Assembly (NCBI GenBank): GCA_964520865.1
Contig: CAZFOY010000003.1
Span: 41,103-105,102 of the forward strand
Length of the DNA stretch: 64,000 bases
Source of the DNA: CAVQCT01 sp964520865
GTDB lineage: Bacteria; Zixibacteria; MSB-5A5; GN15; FEB-12
Direction of reading: 5' to 3'
Shown in pieces: positions 17,946-25,605 of the stretch. Within the stretch, counting starts at the first letter, position 1. Each line of letters starts with the position of its first letter. A model generated the notes under the pieces. The model was not told the DNA's origin. It searched no databases and saw only the letters and a list, made by a program, of their open reading frames with translations. Both the position numbers and the translations under genes were made by a program.

Positions 17946-18845
17946 TTAGAAATAGTCTACCGAGACCGAGCCGAGTTTCTTATCGAGACTTACTTCCGCC
18001 TTCGTCTGTAAAGTGTCGTATCCGTCACTGACGAAAGTACCGTCACCGGCGTCTTTAAGACCGATCCTCAGCAAGTAACTGCGATAGTCCTCACCGAAGA
18101 TCTTCAATCCGATGTCTTCGGGAACGCGAAGGCGAAGATTCGTGTCTTTTCCCTGGATATTCACTTTTACGTTCGGCTCGAGTGAGCCGAGTTTGAGATA
18201 GATCGAAGAATTGTCGGCCTGGAGGTCGAGATTCTCAAGCGGCGTAGTTGACATGTTCAAGTGGATGTCCGAGTCTTTGCCACGGCAGACCATGACCAGC
18301 GGGAGGTCTCCGGAAAACCGAACATACCAGTTCTGCTGCTCGCCCGTCTCGATTTTGACGATGCCGCCAAGGAAGCTTCCGCGACGGCTGTCCATCGTGA
18401 CCACACCCGTGTCCGACTGAACGGCATAAGAGATTTCCGGCTTCCTGGTATATTTCTCGAACTCACCGTATACGAGATCCGAACCGCTGTCCCGAATGGT
18501 CAGATCCGAATTCTCGCAGTTGATGTCTGCTTTGACCACTTTTACATCGGGATCAGGATCGAGCTGGTAGGTCCAATTGGAGAAGAATCCGCCGGTCTGA
18601 CCGACATTCCCGGCATAGACGACGAGAAACCCGGCGACAAAGATAAAGACGGTGGTGAGATAAGAAATAAACTGAAATCGGCTCTTGGTAAAGATCTTCT
18701 CGATTCCGATCGCGATCAGGAGTACCGGGAAATACAGAAGCAAATCATCCCAGAAATCCGAGCCGAGGACTTTGAAATTTCTCAACAGCCACAGTATGCC
18801 GATCTGAATCAGAATGGCACCCCATCGAAACCGTGCCGGTGACAT
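17946..18845 (-). CDS. LiaF-like membrane protein (envelope-stress regulator type)
   Basis: 299 residues. The N-terminal third holds about four hydrophobic helices (LIQIGILWLLRNF, LLLYFPVLLIAIGIEKIF, ISYLTTVFIFVAGFLVVY), typical of the LiaI/LiaF-like DUF5668 membrane region. The rest is a soluble, beta-rich adhesin-like domain of DUF4097/LiaF-C type, with repeated short strands such as LQADNSSIYLKLGSLEPNVKV. In Gram-positives LiaF represses the cell-envelope sensor LiaRS; in diderms the role is not established. It shares a TAATG with the pspC stop, so it is co-translated. Confidence 0.75.
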   Translation of the reverse strand: MSPARFRWGAILIQIGILWLLRNFKVLGSDFWDDLLLYFPVLLIAIGIEKIFTKSRFQFISYLTTVFIFVAGFLVVYAGNVGQTGGFFSNWTYQLDPDPDVKVVKADINCENSDLTIRDSGSDLVYGEFEKYTRKPEISYAVQSDTGVVTMDSRRGSFLGGIVKIETGEQQNWYVRFSGDLPLVMVCRGKDSDIHLNMSTTPLENLDLQADNSSIYLKLGSLEPNVKVNIQGKDTNLRLRVPEDIGLKIFGEDYRSYLLRIGLKDAGDGTFVSDGYDTLQTKAEVSLDKKLGSVSVDYF

Positions 18846-19312
18846 TAATTCGTGCCTCCGTTCTCGTGTTTGATCTCTTGACTCCCGTGAATGTGCGAGT
18901 TAAGCGACTCCTCGGCCTCACGGTTCCTTTTGCGGCGGAAGATCAAGTACAGACCGATCACTACCAGTACCACCGGCCAGAACTCATCCCAGTCGAACCA
19001 ATAGAGATTATCCCTGAGCAGGAGTATGATACCGATGCCGATGAGGATCAGCCCCGGGAGGTAGCGGTTCCAGGAGGAGTAACGCACTTTCGTCTCCGTC
19101 CCTTCTTCGACAGCCGCGTCCGTCGTCTCCTCCTTTTTCGGGATGATAATCCAGGCGATAACATAGCCGAGCAGGCCGAAACCGTGCGCAAAGGCCAACA
19201 ATACTACGATTATTCTGACAAATACTGGATCAACGTCAAAGTACTCGCCGAGTCCTCCACAGACGCCGGCAATTACTTTGTCTTTTCGTGATCGGTAGAG
19301 TTTTCTATCCAT
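18845..19312 (-). CDS. PspC-domain membrane protein
   Basis: 155 residues. The N-terminal PspC domain is clear: LYRSRKDKVIAGVCGGLGEYF, then DPVFVRIIVVLLAF, then a helix ending IIIPKKEE. A second helix pair (LPGLILIGIGIILLL, WPVVLVVIGLYLIF) follows. PspC proteins sense envelope stress and interact with anti-sigma or PspA-type partners. Ribosome-binding site AAGGAGG lies 5 bases before the ATG. It overlaps the LiaF-like gene by 1 base and follows a possible ECF-type promoter at 19356-19382, close to the anti-sigma gene. Confidence 0.9.
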   Translation of the reverse strand: MDRKLYRSRKDKVIAGVCGGLGEYFDVDPVFVRIIVVLLAFAHGFGLLGYVIAWIIIPKKEETTDAAVEEGTETKVRYSSWNRYLPGLILIGIGIILLLRDNLYWFDWDEFWPVVLVVIGLYLIFRRKRNREAEESLNSHIHGSQEIKHENGGTN

Positions 19313-19355
19313 ACTGTCCTCCTTGGGTTTCGGCGGAGGCCGCTTCTGGTATAGA

Positions 19356-19382
19356 TATACGTGAAGGCAAGAGGGAAAGTTC
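19356..19382 (-). promoter_or_regulatory. Possible ECF-type promoter of pspC-liaF
   Basis: On the minus strand, GAACTT (19382-19377) and CGTATA (19361-19356) are separated by 15 bases. A GAAC -35 with a CGT -10 is the general form of ECF promoters. It lies about 44 bases upstream of the pspC ATG and immediately downstream of an ECF/anti-sigma pair, which makes regulation by that sigma factor plausible but unproven. Confidence 0.35.
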
Positions 19383-19422
19383 TCTCTTTTTCAAACGGTG
19401 AATTCTCCTACCCGGGCAGGTT

Positions 19423-20586
19423 CTACTTTTTGTGCCCGGAATCTCGGGCTTTGGCTTTCTTAAAGTTCTCAACCTGTTTCAAAAGCGCCTCGGCCTCGCT
19501 CCGATACAATTCATCTTTCCGTGATGCATAAGCTGAGAGCGAGTCGACCGAGTTTTTGTACTCCAGCGAATCTGACGTCAAGAGAGCTATCTGGCTATAC
19601 GCTTCAAGCAGCCTCGACTCGGGTTCCGCCTGCTTATCGGCAAGGGCGGCCTCACCCGCTTCAGCTTTGCCTGAAGAAGGGCCGGTCGATTTCAGCTTTG
19701 CCCGAGCGGCAACTACCGGTTGGAGAGAGTCACGTACCGTCTTCCATTGATCAAGAGTCATGGCAGGCTGGCCGGCTTCTTTGAATAACTCCAGGCCAGC
19801 TTCAGGTTTCTGCGCCGGCGTCAGTTCGCCCGTCGATTGACCGGCGATACGGGCTTTGGCTACGCTCTTGGGGGAGACTTCACCTGTGGCCTTGCGGGCA
19901 ATCATTTCCTTCGTAACCTGGACTTCGCTCGGCCGAATCGGCTCATGGTGTAGAGGCATTGACTTGCTCTGGAGAGGTGGAGAAGGAGCCGCCTGTTTGG
20001 ATGCATCGGACTCCGCAGCCGCCTCACCCTCAGCGTTTTTTGCTGCCTGGCCCAGTTTGTCTTGCGGAATGGCCTTCTTCTCCGCCGGTTTCAGCGCCGG
20101 CTGAAGATTTTGGCCGCGGTTAGCTTCCGACGGCTTCTGCAGGTCGGCTGTTGCCGCCGTATCTGCCTTCAGTTGTATCTCGGACTTCCTCTGTCTTGGC
20201 ACCGATCCTGAGTTAGTCTCGTCAAGAATTTTGTGGGAGATATCTCCCTGGTAGACGGCAATTATCACTATCACTGCCGCCGAAGCAGCCAAGGCCCCGA
20301 CCTTCCACCACAGTCCGCGATAAGATCCTCTTCGAACCTCGACCACTTCGGTCTCACTCCCCGGGCTGATGGCAGACTCTATCCGTTGAGCCGATTTCTC
20401 CCAGTACTCCGACTCAGATAGCCCGGAATGCTCGCTGACCATCTTATCCAGCTTCTCAAGGTCGCTCAGCAGCTTCTGACATTCCTCGCAGCCCTGAATG
20501 TGCTCGGCGATCATCTGTTCTTCTTCGTGCCTCAACTCGCCATCGTGATAGGCCGAGACTCTGTCTTTAAAATACTCGTGATTCAT
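19423..20586 (-). CDS. Zinc-finger anti-sigma factor (first pair)
   Basis: 387 residues. An N-terminal anti-sigma domain with the ZAS zinc motif H-x3-C-x2-C (HIQGCEEC, about 29-36) binds the cognate ECF factor. One transmembrane helix lies near residues 94-110 (VGALAASAAVIVIIAVY). A long periplasmic part of about 270 residues is low in complexity and rich in Ala, Lys, Glu and Pro; it looks like a flexible, possibly cell-wall-spanning stalk with helical segments near the end. The gene begins 16 bases after the sigma-factor stop. Confidence 0.88.
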   Translation of the reverse strand: MNHEYFKDRVSAYHDGELRHEEEQMIAEHIQGCEECQKLLSDLEKLDKMVSEHSGLSESEYWEKSAQRIESAISPGSETEVVEVRRGSYRGLWWKVGALAASAAVIVIIAVYQGDISHKILDETNSGSVPRQRKSEIQLKADTAATADLQKPSEANRGQNLQPALKPAEKKAIPQDKLGQAAKNAEGEAAAESDASKQAAPSPPLQSKSMPLHHEPIRPSEVQVTKEMIARKATGEVSPKSVAKARIAGQSTGELTPAQKPEAGLELFKEAGQPAMTLDQWKTVRDSLQPVVAARAKLKSTGPSSGKAEAGEAALADKQAEPESRLLEAYSQIALLTSDSLEYKNSVDSLSAYASRKDELYRSEAEALLKQVENFKKAKARDSGHKK

Positions 20587-20602
20587 GCCTTCAGTTACCT
20601 GC

Positions 20603-21262
20603 TCACTCTATCAGGTCTTTCAATTGCTCCATGAGCATCTGCCTCGCTCGATACAACCGGGAATCGACCGTACCGGGCGGGATTTTCAAGTAGCTCGCGA
20701 TTTGGGCGTAGTCCATATCCTCGAAATGTCTCAAAACAAACACCGTCCGATATTTCGTAGGCAGAGCCATGAGAGCTTTGTAGAAGCGCTTGTCGCTTTC
20801 GTCGTTCAGCAGCCGTTCAATCGGTCCAAGTTCGGTCGATTCCGGATTGTAACCTTTTTCCCGAAGGGTGTCGAGCGACTCCTTCTTCTCGTCCCGGTGA
20901 ATATGATTGTACGCCAGATTTCTTGCTATGGTCGACAGCCAGGGGTAAAATGCGTACTCCGCACGAAATGTCTTGATATTATCAAACGCCTTCACAAACG
21001 CTTCCTGTACAATGTCTTCAGTAGTATCGAACGACCGGAGCAGACCGAATATATACCTGAATAGCCGCTTCTGGTGCAACCGGACGAGCTGCCCGAACGC
21101 CTTACTATCCCCGTTCTGAGCAGCTTCGACCAGTTTCCGTTCGGAGGCTACCTTGCCTGCTTCGGATACCGGTGGATGTTGATTTTCTTCCAGAATAATT
21201 CCGTCCTCGGTCGGATTATCGTTTTCCGCCTGCCAGAGCAAGAGCAAGGGTCTCAAGCACAA
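20603..21262 (-). CDS. ECF RNA polymerase sigma factor (first pair)
   Basis: Sigma-70 family ECF protein. Region 2 contains FRYIFGLLRSFDTTEDIVQEAFVKAF and YPWLSTIARNLAYNHIH; region 4 contains LPTKYRTVFVLRHFEDMDYAQIASYLKIPPGTVDSRLYRARQML. The start is uncertain: the frame opens with TTG codons overlapping the end of holA (TTG at 21262), and no in-frame ATG or GTG precedes the conserved KLVEAAQNGDSKAF. The real start is probably one of the TTGs or a non-standard codon, and the overlap with holA suggests coupling. The length is normal for ECF factors without the first 15-25 residues. Confidence 0.92.
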   Translation of the reverse strand: MCLRPLLLLWQAENDNPTEDGIILEENQHPPVSEAGKVASERKLVEAAQNGDSKAFGQLVRLHQKRLFRYIFGLLRSFDTTEDIVQEAFVKAFDNIKTFRAEYAFYPWLSTIARNLAYNHIHRDEKKESLDTLREKGYNPESTELGPIERLLNDESDKRFYKALMALPTKYRTVFVLRHFEDMDYAQIASYLKIPPGTVDSRLYRARQMLMEQLKDLIE

Positions 21263-22199
21263 CTTCCTGCTTAAGCAGTTCCTGATGTCTCAAGCTGGAG
21301 TCGGCGTCGGCAATTTCAATGATCATGTCTTCGAGCTGACGATTGTCAAATTTCGCCGCCTGCTGACGGAACTTGTAGACCAGGAATCCCCGGTTGCCGA
21401 GCGGCGGCTTTCCATTCTTGACGAGGTAGAGCGATGTAAAATGTTGCTGAAGGAGAGTAGTGAACGTCACCGGCGACACCCCTTCGGCCAACAACTGCTT
21501 CAACATGCGAAGAATCTTCTTCGTGTTGGCGGCTACAATGAGATCGGCGAGATCGAAAATCGAGAACATCTCATAGCCGGCTGAGATCTTGCGAATATCT
21601 TCCAGTTCGATTGTCTCCCCGGCGCTCTTAAAATTCACGAGCTTGTTCAACTCCGATTCCATTGCCCCTCGATTGCCATCGAGTAATTCGGTCAGAAGGC
21701 GCAACGCGTCATCGGCTATTTCGATCCCTTCCGCCTTAAGCCGGGCCCGAATAGTCCTGACTGATTCATCGAAATCCAGTCGCTTGAATTCGACAACTTC
21801 GGCCACCGACGATACCGAGGTAAAGAAAGCTGACTTCTTGTTCGGCGCTTTGGAAGCCGGGCTGTCGAAGATGATGATTCGATTGGGATCAGATGGGGTC
21901 AACAGGGCAAGTATCGCCTTGACTTCGGTAGGTCTGAAGCTTTGAAAATCGGTCACCACAAACACCTGCTTCTCGCCCAACATGGGCAGATTCGAAAGCT
22001 GGGCAATCAGATCGCCCGCTTTGGTCCGGCGTCCGTCGAATCGGCGAAAGTTGACCGACAGCTGAAGGTTCGGCAGGAATTCCCGGGCGACATATTTCTC
22101 CGCCTCGGTGATCCGATAGTCTTCTGATCCAAAGAAATAGTAGGCCGGCTTGAACTTGCCGGCCGAAATCTCTTTGTGAAGTTGTGCTGGAGAGGCCAT
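21216..22199 (-). CDS. holA: DNA polymerase III delta subunit
   Basis: Clamp-loader subunit that opens the beta clamp. About 327 residues from the ATG at 22199 (MASPAQLHKEI), which matches the family's N-terminus; a TTG 39 bases upstream overlaps the stop of the preceding gene. Family features are YYFFGSEDYRI near residue 20, a degenerate AAA+ domain, QVFVVTDFQS, and the late ISAGYEMFSIFDLADLI block of domain II. Its 3' end overlaps the ECF sigma gene. Confidence 0.9.
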   Translation of the reverse strand: MASPAQLHKEISAGKFKPAYYFFGSEDYRITEAEKYVAREFLPNLQLSVNFRRFDGRRTKAGDLIAQLSNLPMLGEKQVFVVTDFQSFRPTEVKAILALLTPSDPNRIIIFDSPASKAPNKKSAFFTSVSSVAEVVEFKRLDFDESVRTIRARLKAEGIEIADDALRLLTELLDGNRGAMESELNKLVNFKSAGETIELEDIRKISAGYEMFSIFDLADLIVAANTKKILRMLKQLLAEGVSPVTFTTLLQQHFTSLYLVKNGKPPLGNRGFLVYKFRQQAAKFDNRQLEDMIIEIADADSSLRHQELLKQEVVLETLALALAGGKR

Positions 22200-22234
22200 A
22201 CTGGAAGAAGTATACGGCCTGTGCGGGCGAAGCG

Positions 22235-22615
22235 TCAATCAAAAAGGTGCTTGTACACCGGATTCGAGTCGGATGCGACCCAATCGATCGAGAAACGATA
22301 CTTGCGGCGATAATTCAGCGCCTTGCTAAGAAGCGTCGAGTATTTCGTCGGAGTCAACTCGCGCTTGTTAACCTGGTTGACGACATGCAGGTTGTTGCCG
22401 TAGATCTGATAAGTATGGTTCGAAAAGTACTTCTGGTTGCCGTCGATGAACTCCAGAAGGGCAAGAAGCGAAGCATAGTCATTGTGCTCCGGATCTACGC
22501 CGTCGAATGGCGCCTTGAACTTAATACCGAGTTCGGGGATAGTGAAAACAACAATAGCCGATTTGTTGACTTCGTTGCCTTCGGGTAATTCATATGAGCC
22601 AAAATAGCATTCCAT
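22235..22615 (-). CDS. Small RNase H-like-fold protein lacking catalytic residues
   Basis: 126 residues, not a known named family to me. The pattern follows RNase HI: an N-terminal strand CYFGSYE (position of YFDGAS), EHNDYASLLALLEF (position of NNxAEYxALLxGLE), IYGNNLHVVNQVN (position of GDSxLVVNQ), and a final FSIDWVASDSNPV (position of VxREENxxAD). At each active-site position the acid is missing or changed: first D to G, E to D, second D to N. This suggests a dead RNase H fold used for nucleic-acid or protein binding. It precedes holA, with a TTGA overlap if the longer holA start is used. Confidence 0.5.
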   Translation of the reverse strand: MECYFGSYELPEGNEVNKSAIVVFTIPELGIKFKAPFDGVDPEHNDYASLLALLEFIDGNQKYFSNHTYQIYGNNLHVVNQVNKRELTPTKYSTLLSKALNYRRKYRFSIDWVASDSNPVYKHLFD

Positions 22616-22853
22616 AACGCAGTTCTGTAAAGCAATGGCTGTGCCCTTTAGGCTGGGTTCGTCTAAGTTGCTATATTATAACAATATGCAGATTCTGTCC
22701 GGCCGCCGAACGAGATAGACTCTGCAACCTTCTTCACAACTCGGTACTACTCACGAGCCAAAATATACGCTGTTTTATGCATATCAGAAATCCGCTTATT
22801 TTGATGTCCTCGTCTTCTCCGCAGACTATATTGTGATATATACAGGAGAGTCT

Positions 22854-23468
22854 ATGAAGGTCAGATTTCGAGTTTCGAGCCGATCGAGCACGCTGGCACT
22901 ATCCTCCCTACTTGCCGCCCTCTTCATGCTTGCCTGTGGCTCGAGCAATTCACCGACACAGTCAGAATCGACGCCTCTCTCGATGAATCAGTTTCCTCAC
23001 GGTATCGGCGCCCAGTGGATCTATGAGGTATCGGACAGTGCTTCTACAAGTGTCGATACAATGACGGTTACGGTGACAGCAGATACCTCGACTCCCGTTC
23101 CCGGATACACCAGCAGCGAGCTCTGGATCTATTCGACTGCAGGAACTCCTATTGATACCGTCCGTGTAGTCTACAATGATTCGACAATGGTGTTGCAGAG
23201 TCCGGCCGGAGCCGTCTTCGTTTTATTTCCTGTGGTCAGGCCCACTGTAGCGGTGTCCGTACCGGCGGGGACTTTCAAGGAAGCGTACAAGATAACAAGC
23301 GGCTACTATTTGTATCCGGGCAGCAGCTACTTCCTCGTTGACTACTGGCTGGTGAAAGACGAGGGGATCGTGAAATACGAATTCAATGCCACCGTCACCA
23401 CGCCAAACCTCCACTACACTGCTGAGTTGCTGCAGTATATTCCGTCGCGTTCCGAGCCGGTGAGGTAA
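22854..23468 (+). CDS. Lipoprotein of unknown function
   Basis: About 204 residues. The signal peptide and lipobox LACG (Cys about 28) predict a lipid anchor; the following SSNSPTQSEST is a disordered linker. The rest is beta-rich with Thr/Ser/Val-rich strands (DTMTVTVTAD) and ends PSRSEPVR. I do not recognise a domain. An AGGAG 8 bases before the ATG at 22854 fixes the start over an upstream ATG at 22833. It is divergent from the RNase H-like gene and followed by a tiny membrane-peptide gene. Confidence 0.7.
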   Translation: MKVRFRVSSRSSTLALSSLLAALFMLACGSSNSPTQSESTPLSMNQFPHGIGAQWIYEVSDSASTSVDTMTVTVTADTSTPVPGYTSSELWIYSTAGTPIDTVRVVYNDSTMVLQSPAGAVFVLFPVVRPTVAVSVPAGTFKEAYKITSGYYLYPGSSYFLVDYWLVKDEGIVKYEFNATVTTPNLHYTAELLQYIPSRSEPVR

Positions 23469-23513
23469 TCGCTAACCCGAAACTTGTTCACCAGGACTCG
23501 TCAGGCGAGTAAC

Positions 23514-23606
23514 ATGAAGAAACTATTGCTGTTTTTGTTCGGGCTGATCGTTCTGCTTGTGATTATCATCTGGACGTGGGACCTGGACGAGCCGGAAAGT
23601 GATTGA
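23514..23606 (+). CDS. Predicted 30-residue single-helix membrane peptide
   Basis: ATG at 23514 opens a 30-codon frame to a TGA at 23604. The peptide starts MKK, has a long hydrophobic core (LLLFLFGLIVLLVIIIW) and ends in an acidic tail WDLDEPESD. That layout, a positive start, one helix and an acidic tail, is typical of small inner-membrane proteins. A weak GCGAG lies upstream. It sits 45 bases after the lipoprotein gene. Conservation in relatives would be the test. Confidence 0.45.
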   Translation: MKKLLLFLFGLIVLLVIIIWTWDLDEPESD

Positions 23607-23629
23607 TAGTCCGGACTCGGCGCCGGGGC

Positions 23630-24772
23630 TTATTGAAAATCCTGATACATTTTCACGGCGTAACGGTCGGTCATCCCCGCGATATAGTCGGCGATGACAA
23701 TCTCTTTGTCTTCGGTAAGTAACATTTCCTGGAATCTTCGAGGCATTAACGATGGATCCTCGGATAACTTGTCAAAGATCGTCTCAATTATCTCCCGCGC
23801 CCATTCCGACATCGTCTGCATCTTCGGATGCTTGTATAGCTTCTGATTGAGGAACTCCTTCAGTTCTCGCGTCACCTTTCGTACGTCCGGGGAATAATCG
23901 CAAATCCGGACTTCGGCGTGACGGACATCGTCGAGGCTTGCGATATTGTATTTTCGGAGACGGCTTTCAGTCTCGGTAGCCACGTCGGTTGCGACGACGT
24001 CGAGTACCCTCCTCACGAGCGCGTACCGCGCTTTATCGTCGACCACCGACAACGAACCGACCGCGCTGCCAAGATTCAAGGCCGGCCAAAACGGCGCCTG
24101 GCGGATATCCTGAAACGTTACGATTCCCGACGACAGGCCATCGTCGATATCGTGGGCGTTGTACGTCACTTCATCGGCAAGATCCACCAGCGATGCTTCG
24201 AGGGTCGGCCGTTCATCGGGCGGGAACTCGGCGATCTTCAGCTGAACCTTGGTCTCGTGCTTGGCGATCCCTTCTCTTACTTCGTATGACAGGTTTAGCC
24301 CGGGGTGTTCGGCGTATCGCTGTTCGAGTAGATCGATAATGCGAAGGGATTGCTTATTATGGTTAAAGCCTCCGCGGTCACGAAGAAGATTGTCGAGCAC
24401 GTCTTCGCCCGAATGGCCGAAGGGGGTGTGACCGAGATCGTGCACAAGAGCGATCGCTTCGGCAAGATCTTCGTTCAGTCGAAGAATTCGCGCCAGAGTG
24501 CGCGCAATCTGGGCTACCTCTATCGTGTGGGTCAGGCGAGTGCGGTAGTGATCCTGTTCATGCGGGATGAAGACCTGGGTCTTGTATTCCATACGGCGGA
24601 AAGCGGCCGAATGAATGATCCGATCACGATCGCGCTGAAAAGCGGTACGCAACGGGTGTTCCTTGAGCGGATAGACCCGCCCGCGCGATTTCGAAGATAA
24701 CGCGGCATAGGGCGCCAGCGTTTCGATTTCACGGCGCTCGATATCCTCTCGCTTCAGGCTGTACTGATTCAT
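23630..24772 (-). CDS. dgt: Deoxyguanosinetriphosphate triphosphohydrolase-like HD protein
   Basis: 380 residues. It contains RDRDRIIHSAAFRRMEYKTQVF, RTRLTHTIEV (first HD histidine), the HD pair LVHDLGHTPFGHSGE (about 115-129), GLNLSYEVREGIAKHE, and VDLADEVTYNAHDIDD. This family cleaves dNTPs to nucleosides and tripolyphosphate and balances nucleotide pools. It is the last gene of a coupled minus-strand run; its ATG overlaps the previous stop as ATGA. Confidence 0.95.
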   Translation of the reverse strand: MNQYSLKREDIERREIETLAPYAALSSKSRGRVYPLKEHPLRTAFQRDRDRIIHSAAFRRMEYKTQVFIPHEQDHYRTRLTHTIEVAQIARTLARILRLNEDLAEAIALVHDLGHTPFGHSGEDVLDNLLRDRGGFNHNKQSLRIIDLLEQRYAEHPGLNLSYEVREGIAKHETKVQLKIAEFPPDERPTLEASLVDLADEVTYNAHDIDDGLSSGIVTFQDIRQAPFWPALNLGSAVGSLSVVDDKARYALVRRVLDVVATDVATETESRLRKYNIASLDDVRHAEVRICDYSPDVRKVTRELKEFLNQKLYKHPKMQTMSEWAREIIETIFDKLSEDPSLMPRRFQEMLLTEDKEIVIADYIAGMTDRYAVKMYQDFQ

Positions 24773-25605
24773 CTGGTTCTGTCGTTCCGTTGTTTTCCGC
24801 CGGCTCGAAATGAAATCGCAATCATTCGGCTGAGTCCGAGTACCGGATGATACGATGCCGTACAGGTAATAAACGCTTTGTAGGCGAAGAATTCAAGGCC
24901 GGCGCCGTAGATTAATGGCTCGGTGGATATCCCCCAATACAACCGGACTTGATATGGAAGCTTTACCAACTGCCCTACCCCGTACTGAGTCTTCCGGCCG
25001 GACTGGCGGGTCACCCGGGCGAGAATCGAGTAGGATTTCTTTGGCTGGGCTTCAAAGTAGCCGGTGAAATTCGGCCGAAGCTCCGGACTCCCCACTGATA
25101 GCCGGGGAGAATTGAGCTGGTCGACGCCGATTCCCAGCGAAACCGACTTTGTCTCGAAGTATGATCCTGCTCCGAGCGAAAAACTGTGTAGTGAGCTGTA
25201 GCTGCCTCCGAACTCGATAGAGTTCATCGTTGCGTTGAAGCTGACTGCCAACTTCCCGAACCTCCTCCCTAACGTGATCCGTTCTGCCGTCTCCTGATAC
25301 AGTTCCGACTTGCCGAACTGGGTGATCCCGGCGGCGAGGGTGTACTTATCGTTAAATATCGCACCAGCCGCGCCGTTCTGTTCTAATTCGCTTAACTGGT
25401 ACCGATCGTAGTTGAACAGATCGACTGCGACTCCGGAGCCGGTTCGACGACCGCACGGTACGGCGAGTAGGTCGAACGCCGAAGGCTCAGACAGGGGGAG
25501 GCATCCCCCAAGGCCGGGCGACATTGGTGAGGTAAAATCGACCGCTCGTGTGGACTGGCACATCATAGTGAGCACAAGCACTGTCATCCAGATTTGCCTG
25601 ATCAT
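24769..25605 (-). CDS. Exported beta-rich protein, possibly outer-membrane barrel
   Basis: About 278 residues from the ATG at 25605. The signal peptide MIRQIWMTVLVLTMMC-QSTRA leads to a Gly/Ser/Tyr-rich beta-rich body with alternating strands (RRFGKLAVSFNATMNSIEFGGSY, SLGAGSYFETKSVSLGIG) and a final aromatic strand. This resembles PorV/PorQ-like or other FCB outer-membrane barrels, but I see no diagnostic motif. The longer in-frame opening (to 25797) lies inside the lamin-tail gene and is not used. It overlaps that gene's stop (ATGA) and the dgt start (ATGA), so the three are co-translated. Confidence 0.6.
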   Translation of the reverse strand: MIRQIWMTVLVLTMMCQSTRAVDFTSPMSPGLGGCLPLSEPSAFDLLAVPCGRRTGSGVAVDLFNYDRYQLSELEQNGAAGAIFNDKYTLAAGITQFGKSELYQETAERITLGRRFGKLAVSFNATMNSIEFGGSYSSLHSFSLGAGSYFETKSVSLGIGVDQLNSPRLSVGSPELRPNFTGYFEAQPKKSYSILARVTRQSGRKTQYGVGQLVKLPYQVRLYWGISTEPLIYGAGLEFFAYKAFITCTASYHPVLGLSRMIAISFRAGGKQRNDRTR

